A stretch of 28,242 nt of DNA from an uncultured Lachnospiraceae bacterium (GTDB lineage: Bacteria; Bacillota; Clostridia; Lachnospirales; Lachnospiraceae). The notes beneath the pieces are model-generated. The model was not told where the DNA came from and did no database searches. It saw only the letters and a program-made list of their open reading frames with translations. Positions 1 through 6,420 of the stretch are shown piece after piece. Location of the stretch: positions 1-28,242 of the forward strand of contig CABUZU010000012.1 in assembly GCA_902496125.1 (NCBI GenBank), in the 5' to 3' direction. The translations under genes were made by a program, and so were the position numbers. Position 1 is the first letter of the stretch; each line of letters begins with the position of its first letter.

Positions 1-318
1 CATAAATACATAATAGGCAGTATAGTAGACACCTGTTCCCGGAACTAACGGGAAGATTCCAATGACCAAAAAAATCGTACTCGGTACTTTTTGTGCAACA
101 GCTAGGCTTCTTGCAAGTTCTGTGACAACAAAGGCTGCAATTAGACAAGCTAAAATTTTATGAACACTATTTTCTACTAACGCATAATAAATAAGCCATC
201 CCACCGTTCCAGTAATGATACAACCTCCATATTGTTTTCTTGGAACATAGAATAATACCGAAAATCCCCATATCGCAAGTACACATGCAATTGTCTGAAA
301 CAAATATTCTCTAATCAT
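1..318 (-). CDS. Threonine/serine exporter, small membrane subunit (ThrE domain 2 type), 3' part cut by window edge
   Basis: The reading frame opens with ATG at 318 and stays open to base 1, giving 106 residues without a stop, so the C-terminus lies outside the window. It is almost wholly hydrophobic, with about three membrane segments. It ends in a VPGTGVYYTAYY motif, the counterpart of the VPG motif in the larger subunit upstream. This matches the short ThrE_2 (DUF3815) half of the ThrE family, which exports threonine and serine. In actinobacteria both halves form one protein; in Firmicutes they are often two adjacent genes, as here. The ATG shares one base with the TGA of the upstream gene (TGATG), so translation is probably coupled and the two proteins probably form one transporter. 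The substrate is inferred from family only. Confidence 0.8.
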   Translation of the reverse strand, partial: MIREYLFQTIACVLAIWGFSVLFYVPRKQYGGCIITGTVGWLIYYALVENSVHKILACLIAAFVVTELARSLAVAQKVPSTIFLVIGIFPLVPGTGVYYTAYYVFM

Positions 319-1091
319 CAAAGTGGTCCTCCAATTGCTTGTATAAATAAAATTCCTGCACCAACTCCAATTGCAATGCTTACTGCCGTCATTAGAGCAT
401 AAATTAAATGAATGCTTCCTGATAAATAATCACTAGCAAATAAATCACGAATTCCTGTTGTAAAAGATACTCCTGGTACTAATAACATTAGTACCCCAAT
501 TACTGCACTATCTAGATTGATTGGAAAGCCAAGTGCAATAAAAGCTTCAACAACTAGTACTGCCCCTGCTCCTCCTAAAATATCGGATAAAAATCCAGAT
601 AAATTTTTAGAACTCGTAAACAGCATAAACTTTTGGAGTCCACCTCCTACAAAAAAAGCAATTAAACAATCTAAAAATTGATTGCCAAATAAGTAAGAAA
701 ACCCCATACAGCCAAATGCTGCTGCTAAGATTTGAAGTGCTTCTGACGGTCTTTGCGGATTTTTACACAATTCTAGTCTTCTAAATGCATCATCTAATCC
801 ACATTTTCCTTCACAAAGCTCTCTAGAAATTTGATTTACTTTTACAATCGTATTTAAATCTGTCGCACTAATTGGAACATGTCTTACTGCACTACAAGAA
901 CCTGGTTTCATTTCATCAAGTGTCACAAATATACCTGTAGAGATGACAAATACATTCCAATCTTCTATTTTCATTGCAATTAAAATTCGTTCAATGGTAT
1001 CTTGAACTCTTGCTACTTCTGCACCACTTTTAAGAAGTAGCTCTCCGGCTAATACCGCAACTGACATAATCTTTTTATTTCTAACTTTCAC
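318..1091 (-). CDS. Threonine/serine exporter, large subunit (ThrE domain 1 / DUF1212)
   Basis: The product is a membrane protein of about 257 residues. Its soluble N-terminal part contains SGAEVARVQDTIERI. A membrane part follows, with about five helices and the signature LVPGVSFTTGIRDL followed by DYLSG. This is the ThrE domain 1 layout, with amino acid export as the family role. The frame can be read back to an ATG at 1133, but that codon lies inside the hairpin that ends malQ. A GTG at 1091 has GAGGG seven bases upstream and is a better start, so I use it. The gene overlaps the following small subunit by one base (TGATG). Its promoter is not obvious; it may depend on readthrough from malQ. 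Confidence 0.83.
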   Translation of the reverse strand: MKVRNKKIMSVAVLAGELLLKSGAEVARVQDTIERILIAMKIEDWNVFVISTGIFVTLDEMKPGSCSAVRHVPISATDLNTIVKVNQISRELCEGKCGLDDAFRRLELCKNPQRPSEALQILAAAFGCMGFSYLFGNQFLDCLIAFFVGGGLQKFMLFTSSKNLSGFLSDILGGAGAVLVVEAFIALGFPINLDSAVIGVLMLLVPGVSFTTGIRDLFASDYLSGSIHLIYALMTAVSIAIGVGAGILFIQAIGGPL

Positions 1092-1114
1092 ACAATTTCC
1101 CTCAAGCACAAACA

Positions 1115-1140
1115 AGGGAGACTGCTGTTGCAATCTCCCT
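1115..1140 (-). terminator. Intrinsic terminator after malQ
   Basis: Arms AGGGAGA (1115-1121) and TCTCCCT (1134-1140) pair, with an inner TGC/GCA pair after one mismatch. On the minus strand the hairpin is followed by TTGTTTGTG, a moderate U-rich tract. It starts five bases after the malQ stop. The tract is imperfect, so partial readthrough into the exporter genes is possible. Confidence 0.65.
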
Positions 1141-1145
1141 AATCA

Positions 1146-2642
1146 TTACTCTCTTCTAAATAGCCATGTCAAACGCTTTAACCAACCACTGTGATGCTCG
1201 GTTAATTTACCTTCCATCAGTCGCCACTTCCAGTTATTTCCTGTTGTAGACGGCTCATTGGTTCGTGCTTCATTTCCAAGTCCTAATACATCTTGTACTT
1301 GGAAAATTGCAACACTAGCTACGCTTGCATATGCGAGTCGGAAGATATACGGCACAATTTCTTCGTATTCTTCTTCATTTAGTCCCATGTATTCCATTGC
1401 ATACTGTTTTGGCCAACCATCTCTTGAAGAAAAATATCCTTGTAATGTTTCATTATCATGAGTTCCACCATAAACTACACAGTTCTCTTCATAGTTAAAT
1501 GGTAGATGGTCATTGTCATTTCCACCATCAAAGGCAAATTCGATTACCTTCATACCTGGTAGATTCTCATCTGCTTTTAATTTGCGAACCTCATCAATCA
1601 TCACCCCTAAGTCCTCAGCAATAATCTTCGTATTGCCAACTTCTTCTTTTAAGGCTTTGATTAATTTCTCGCCAGGTCCCCAATGAAATTCTCCGTTTTT
1701 TGCTGTTGTATCACCAAAAGGTACTGCAAAATATCTTACAATTCCAATAAAATGGTCAATACGAACGGCATCGTAAAGTGCTGCTGCACAAGCAATTCTC
1801 TTTCTCCACCAAGAAAAATCATCTTTTTCTAATGCATCCCAGTCATAAAGTGGATTTCCCCATAACTGACCATCTGCACTAAATGCATCCGGTGGAACAC
1901 CTGCTACTTTCTTTGGTACTCTATCTTTATCTAACTGGAAGAATTTATGGTATACCCAAACATCCGCACTATCAAGTGCTGCATAAATTGGCATATCTCC
2001 AATTAATAAAATACCTCGTTCATTTGCATAGGCACGAAGTGCTTCCCATTGTTCAAAGAATTTATACTGTAAGAATTTCCAAAATTCAATATCTTCATGC
2101 AATAATCTGCGATAATATACTAAAACTTTCTCATCACGAAGCTTGACATCCTTTGCCCATTTTAACCATTCACAGCCACCATTATAATCTTTTAGTGCCA
2201 TAAATAGGGCATAATCTTCTAACCAAAATTCGTTTTTCTTACAAAATTCCTTGTATTCATCAGTCTCACTATGTTTACTCTTTTTAAAAGCCTTACGAAG
2301 TACTGGATATCTTTCCTTATAAATGACATCGTAATCGACATATTCTGGTGTATAGCACCAATAAATCGATTTTAATTCTTCTTTTTCTAATAATCCTTCT
2401 TCACATAATTTATCTAAATCAATAAAATAAGGATTTCCTGCAAAGGAAGAATAGCTCTGATAAGGACTATCTCCATAACTAGTAGGTCCTACAGGAAGAA
2501 CCTGCCAATATCTTTGTCCAGCTCTTACTAAAAAGTCCACAAAATCAAAAGCAGCCTGACCAAGGGTACCAATCCCATAAGGGGATGACAGAGCATAAAT
2601 CGGTAGTAAGAGTCCTGCTCCTCTTTTTAATGTTGTTTCCAT
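1146..2642 (-). CDS. malQ: 4-alpha-glucanotransferase (amylomaltase, GH77)
   Basis: The product has 498 residues, normal for bacterial MalQ. It moves alpha-1,4-glucan chains between malto-oligosaccharides and releases glucose, in the cytoplasm. The N-terminal substrate-site motif LPVGPTSYGDSPYQ lies near residue 48. The catalytic triad is visible: nucleophile D296 in RIDHF, acid/base E343 in IAEDLG, and D396 in GGTHDNE. The ATG follows the glk stop after one base, with GGAGG seven bases upstream inside the end of glk, so the two genes are co-translated. The pairing is logical, because glucose freed by MalQ is the substrate of the kinase encoded just before it. A terminator follows. No truncation is seen. 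Confidence 0.97.
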   Translation of the reverse strand: METTLKRGAGLLLPIYALSSPYGIGTLGQAAFDFVDFLVRAGQRYWQVLPVGPTSYGDSPYQSYSSFAGNPYFIDLDKLCEEGLLEKEELKSIYWCYTPEYVDYDVIYKERYPVLRKAFKKSKHSETDEYKEFCKKNEFWLEDYALFMALKDYNGGCEWLKWAKDVKLRDEKVLVYYRRLLHEDIEFWKFLQYKFFEQWEALRAYANERGILLIGDMPIYAALDSADVWVYHKFFQLDKDRVPKKVAGVPPDAFSADGQLWGNPLYDWDALEKDDFSWWRKRIACAAALYDAVRIDHFIGIVRYFAVPFGDTTAKNGEFHWGPGEKLIKALKEEVGNTKIIAEDLGVMIDEVRKLKADENLPGMKVIEFAFDGGNDNDHLPFNYEENCVVYGGTHDNETLQGYFSSRDGWPKQYAMEYMGLNEEEYEEIVPYIFRLAYASVASVAIFQVQDVLGLGNEARTNEPSTTGNNWKWRLMEGKLTEHHSGWLKRLTWLFRRE

Positions 2643-2643
2643 T

Positions 2644-3591
2644 TTATGCCTCCAAAAATACTAAACGTGCTGAACCAAACATTCCTGCATCATTTCCAAG
2701 GGTTGCTAACTTAAATTCTGGCATAGCCTTCATCAGCATACAATATCCTCTAAAGTATTTCTTTACCATATCAACTAAATAGTTTCCAGCTTTTGAAACA
2801 CCACCACCAATGACAAATACCTCTGGATCTGCTACATAGCTTACACTAGCCATACTTGCTGCAAGATACTTCATGCATCTTTCCATCGTCTTTGTAGCAG
2901 CCTCGTCGCCATCTTTTGCTGCATCTAATACATCTTTACAACTAAATTCGCTATCAAGGCTTAAACGGCTATTTACGCCTCCCGCTGTTAAGGTACGTTT
3001 CATTTCCTTTACAATACCAGTAGCAGATGCATATTGTTCAAGACAACCATGTCCACCACAATTGCAAGCATCTTCTTCGTCAAGATTCATTGGCATATGA
3101 CCTACCTCTGCTGCCATACCCTTGTATCCAGTTACGATGTGTCCCTGATAAATAAGACCACCACCTACACCAGTTCCAAGTGTATACATCATTAGACTGT
3201 CAAAGCCTTTACCGCCACCCATCCATTGTTCTCCAAGGGCAGCTACATTTGCATCATTTCCTGCTTTTACTAAAATGCCATCTAACATTTTGCTTAATTC
3301 CTTCTCAGGGTTTGTTTCACCCCAGCCTAGGTTTACACATCGCTCAACGACACCATTATTTTGTACAGGTCCTGGTACACCAATTCCAGCTCCACATAAA
3401 TCAGTCACCTTCATCTTTCGTGCTTCTACATGCTCACGAACAGAAGTAGCAATGTCAGGTAAAATCTTACTTCCGTTTTCTTCCTTTCTAGTAGGAATCT
3501 CCCATTTTTCTAAGATTTCTCCTGCATCTGTTATTAAACCAATTTTTACAGTTGTTCCTCCAAGGTCAACTGCCGCACAAATCTTTGTCAT
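2644..3591 (-). CDS. glk: ROK-family glucokinase
   Basis: This 315-residue protein phosphorylates glucose to glucose-6-phosphate with ATP in the cytoplasm. The phosphate-binding motif VDLGGTTVKIG sits at residues 8-18. The catalytic aspartate is D113 in GNDANVAALGE, and a second nucleotide loop GTGVGGG lies at 139-145. The ROK zinc site is complete: H165 with C176, C178 and C183 in CNCGGHGCLEQ. No DNA-binding N-terminal domain is present, so it is an enzyme and not a ROK repressor. Its ribosome site GGAG overlaps the metK stop codon (TAAGGAG), and only 13 bases separate the genes. It therefore appears to lie in one transcript with metK and malQ, downstream of the SAM riboswitch. Confidence 0.95.
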   Translation of the reverse strand: MTKICAAVDLGGTTVKIGLITDAGEILEKWEIPTRKEENGSKILPDIATSVREHVEARKMKVTDLCGAGIGVPGPVQNNGVVERCVNLGWGETNPEKELSKMLDGILVKAGNDANVAALGEQWMGGGKGFDSLMMYTLGTGVGGGLIYQGHIVTGYKGMAAEVGHMPMNLDEEDACNCGGHGCLEQYASATGIVKEMKRTLTAGGVNSRLSLDSEFSCKDVLDAAKDGDEAATKTMERCMKYLAASMASVSYVADPEVFVIGGGVSKAGNYLVDMVKKYFRGYCMLMKAMPEFKLATLGNDAGMFGSARLVFLEA

Positions 3592-3604
3592 CCTTTGTCA
3601 CTCC

Positions 3605-4792
3605 TTACAGATATTTTTTTAATGCGTCTACCTTATCTAGACGTTCCCAACTTAAGTCTAAATCATTACGACCAAAATGTCCATAGGCAGCTGTTTGTTT
3701 ATAAACAGGTTTTCTAAGGTCTAACATTTTAATAATACCTGCTGGGCGTAAATCGAAGTTTTCACGGATGATTTCTACAATCTTATCTTCTGATAATTTG
3801 CCAGTTCCAAAAGTATCTACCATGATAGAAGTAGGTTTTGCTACACCAATCGCATAAGATAACTGAATTTCACATTTATCTGCAATACCAGCTGCTACTA
3901 AGTTCTTTGCTACATAACGAGCTGCATAAGCTGCGGAACGGTCTACCTTTGTACAGTCCTTTCCTGAGAAAGCTCCGCCGCCGTGACGAGCATATCCACC
4001 ATAGGTGTCTACAATAATCTTACGTCCAGTAAGACCACTATCTCCATGAGGTCCACCAATGACAAAACGTCCAGTAGGATTGATAAAGAATTTCGTATTT
4101 TCATCAATCATATCCTGTGGTAATACTTCATCAAATACATATTTTTTAATATCTTCATGAATTTGTTCCTGTGTTACATTTTCATCATGCTGTGTAGATA
4201 ATACAACGGCATCTAAACGAACAGGTTTGTTATTTTCATCATATTCTACCGTTACCTGAGTCTTTCCATCTGGACGTAAATAGCTAAGTGTGCCATCCTT
4301 ACGAACCTTTGTTAAACGACGAGCTAACTTATGAGCTAATGAAATTGGATAAGGCATGTATTCTTCAGTTTCATTACTAGCAAAACCAAACATCATACCC
4401 TGGTCTCCTGCACCAATTGCTTCAATTTCTTCATCAGACATATGATTTTCTTTTGCTTCTAATGCTTTATCAACACCCATTGCAATATCTTTTGACTGTT
4501 CGTCAAGTGCAACAATTACACCACAGGTATCTGCATCAAATCCATATTTTGCACGAGTATAGCCAATTTCTTTTACGGTATCACGTACAATTTTTTGAAT
4601 GTCTACATAGGCATTCGTTGTAATTTCACCCATTACCATAACTAAACCAGTTGTAGTGCAAGTTTCACAAGCTACACGGCTCATTGGGTCTTTTTCTAAT
4701 AATGCATCCAAAATAGCGTCTGAAATCTGGTCACACATTTTATCTGGATGTCCTTCGGTTACGGATTCTGAGGTAAATAAATATCTTTCCAT
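3605..4792 (-). CDS. metK: S-adenosylmethionine synthetase
   Basis: This 395-residue enzyme makes S-adenosylmethionine from methionine and ATP. The family signatures are all present: GHPDKMCDQISDA near residues 14-26 with the catalytic histidine H15, GAGDQGMMFGFA at 127-138, and the glycine-rich loop GGGAFSGKDCTKVDRSAAY at 271-289. Length and ends match the family. The 5' leader holds a SAM-I riboswitch and a terminator, so the product shuts off its own synthesis when SAM is plentiful. The gene lies downstream of murA in the same direction and is followed after 13 bases by glk. Confidence 0.98.
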   Translation of the reverse strand: MERYLFTSESVTEGHPDKMCDQISDAILDALLEKDPMSRVACETCTTTGLVMVMGEITTNAYVDIQKIVRDTVKEIGYTRAKYGFDADTCGVIVALDEQSKDIAMGVDKALEAKENHMSDEEIEAIGAGDQGMMFGFASNETEEYMPYPISLAHKLARRLTKVRKDGTLSYLRPDGKTQVTVEYDENNKPVRLDAVVLSTQHDENVTQEQIHEDIKKYVFDEVLPQDMIDENTKFFINPTGRFVIGGPHGDSGLTGRKIIVDTYGGYARHGGGAFSGKDCTKVDRSAAYAARYVAKNLVAAGIADKCEIQLSYAIGVAKPTSIMVDTFGTGKLSEDKIVEIIRENFDLRPAGIIKMLDLRKPVYKQTAAYGHFGRNDLDLSWERLDKVDALKKYL

Positions 4793-4830
4793 CTTCTATA
4801 GTCCTTTCTTTATATGAGTTATAATAAAAT

Positions 4831-4857
4831 AGCCATCAAGAAAAATCCTTGATGGCT
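4831..4857 (-). terminator. Expression-platform terminator of the metK riboswitch
   Basis: A perfect 10-base stem, AGCCATCAAG with CTTGATGGCT, encloses a seven-base loop. On the minus strand it is followed by ATTTTATTAT. It lies between the aptamer and the metK start and is the switchable terminator of the S-box leader. Confidence 0.9.
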
Positions 4858-4863
4858 TTTTCT

Positions 4864-4963
4864 CTCTTATTGTTCGATTTACTCGCTCCAGGTTGGCACC
4901 TTCCTATCAAGGGGTTGCCGTGATTTCACAGATCCTTTGTATCTCCATCACTCGGAATAAGAG
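4864..4963 (-). promoter_or_regulatory. SAM-I (S-box) riboswitch aptamer
   Basis: Read on the minus strand, the P1 arms CTCTTATT and AATAAGAG enclose the element. Inside, in the correct order, are GAGTGATGGAG, the conserved CACGGCAACC, GGTGCCAACCTG and GCGAG. These GCAACC and GGTGCCAA blocks are hallmarks of the SAM-I aptamer. Binding of SAM stabilises P1 and lets the downstream terminator form, which lowers metK expression. The aptamer starts only 12 bases after the murA stop. I could not identify a convincing separate promoter between them. Confidence 0.94.
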
Positions 4964-4975
4964 TTCCTTATTCAA

Positions 4976-6268
4976 TTAGAATCGTTTCTTAAACTTGGAA
5001 ACTTCTTCTTCATTTGATGCAGTCTCAATGATTGCACCTAAACTTCTTAATTTTCCATCAAAATCTTCATATCCTCTTAGGATAAATTTGATGTCATCTA
5101 CAACGGTATACCCGTCTGCACTTAATCCTGCAATTACTAATGCTGCACCAGCTCGCAGGTCTGGTGCTGTTAAATATGCACCAGCAAGCTTTTTCACTCC
5201 ATTAATAACTGCAACATTACCTTCTACATGGATATCTGCTCCCATACGGTTAAGCTCATCCACATACTTAAATCGATTCTCGAAAATACTTTCTGTAACA
5301 ATACTCGTACCTTCTGCTACCGATAACGCTGCGGTAATCTGTGGTTGTAAGTCTGTAGGAAATCCAGGATGTGGTAAAGTCTTGATATTGGTATGAGTCA
5401 TATTGTCAGTACCAATTACTCTTACGGTATCATCTCTTTCGATTACCTTACATCCCATCTCTAAAAGTTTTGCACTAATAGCCTCTAGATGCTTTGGAAT
5501 TACATTCTTAATTGTAATATCGCCACGAGTCATTGCAGCAGCCATCATAAAGGTACCTGCTTCAATCTGGTCTGGAATAATGGAATATTCCGTTCCGTGT
5601 AGTTTTTCTACACCGTGAATACGGATTACATCCGTTCCTGCACCTCTGATATTAGCACCCATACTGTTTAAAATATTGGCAACATCAACAACATGAGGCT
5701 CCTTTGCAGCATTTTCAATTACGGTTCGACCCTCAGCCATAGAAGCTGCTAACATAATGTTAATTGTCGCTCCTACTGATACCATATCTAAATAGATATG
5801 TGCTCCAACTAAATTTTTAGCTTCTGCTAAAACGCTTCCGCCTTCTTCAATCGTATTGACAGAACCTAATCGCTTAAATCCTTTCAGATGTTGGTCAATT
5901 GGACGAGTTCCAATATTACAGCCTCCTGGAAGGGCAACTTTCGCTTTCTTATACTTACCAAGCAAAGCACCAATTAAATAATAAGAAGCTCTTATCTTTC
6001 TAACATAGTCAAACTCTACTTCAACGGTTGAAATAGAAGCACCTGTAATTCTTACGCGATGCTTATTTATGCGTTCTACCTTTGCGCCTATATCCTCTAT
6101 CGCTTGTAAAAGTACACGAATATCACTAACATCTGGTAGATTGTCCACGATTACAGGTTCGTCCGTCATAATCGCTGCTGCTAAAATTCCCAGTGCTGCG
6201 TTTTTTGCTCCTGCGATTTCTACTTCTCCTACTAACGGATTACCGCCTTTCATCACATATTGTAACAT
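4976..6268 (-). CDS. murA: UDP-N-acetylglucosamine 1-carboxyvinyltransferase
   Basis: The product has 430 residues and catalyses the first committed step of peptidoglycan synthesis, transferring enolpyruvate from PEP to UDP-GlcNAc. The N-terminal motif EIAGAKNAALG (residues 18-28) and the active-site loop GGCNIGTRPIDQHLKG with cysteine C117 are present. Cysteine at this site is the form inactivated by fosfomycin. The sequence ends with the usual DLRAGAALVIAGL region and a short charged tail. The ATG at 6268 has GAGGTGG just upstream, which supports it over the methionine five residues later. It has its own promoter at 6362-6389. Low-GC Gram-positives usually carry two MurA paralogues; I cannot tell which one this is. 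Confidence 0.96.
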   Translation of the reverse strand: MLQYVMKGGNPLVGEVEIAGAKNAALGILAAAIMTDEPVIVDNLPDVSDIRVLLQAIEDIGAKVERINKHRVRITGASISTVEVEFDYVRKIRASYYLIGALLGKYKKAKVALPGGCNIGTRPIDQHLKGFKRLGSVNTIEEGGSVLAEAKNLVGAHIYLDMVSVGATINIMLAASMAEGRTVIENAAKEPHVVDVANILNSMGANIRGAGTDVIRIHGVEKLHGTEYSIIPDQIEAGTFMMAAAMTRGDITIKNVIPKHLEAISAKLLEMGCKVIERDDTVRVIGTDNMTHTNIKTLPHPGFPTDLQPQITAALSVAEGTSIVTESIFENRFKYVDELNRMGADIHVEGNVAVINGVKKLAGAYLTAPDLRAGAALVIAGLSADGYTVVDDIKFILRGYEDFDGKLRSLGAIIETASNEEEVSKFKKRF

Positions 6269-6361
6269 ATCCCCACCTCTGTATCAGATTATTAAAAATC
6301 TTGACACTCATATTCATATTCTACAACTGTCTTAATCAGTTACCAAATAAATAACGTTACT

Positions 6362-6389
6362 ATTATAACACAAGTTATCCATTTGTAAA
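6362..6389 (-). promoter_or_regulatory. Sigma-A promoter of murA
   Basis: On the minus strand TTTACA (6384-6389) and a perfect TATAAT (6362-6367) are 16 bases apart. The predicted transcript would have a leader of about 85-90 bases before the murA ATG. Confidence 0.75.
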
Positions 6390-6420
6390 GCTACAAATTT
6401 TTTACAGAATTTTTAAGTTT

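Noticed and set aside
4995..5396. Plus-strand open frame of 133 codons opposite murA
   Set aside because: murA is strongly supported over the whole span; the frame is a complement shadow without a ribosome site.
6381..6398. Small hairpin ATTTGTA/TACAAAT followed by T on the plus strand
   Set aside because: No plus-strand gene precedes it, and on the minus strand it lacks a U-run; it overlaps the murA -35 box and is probably chance in AT-rich DNA.
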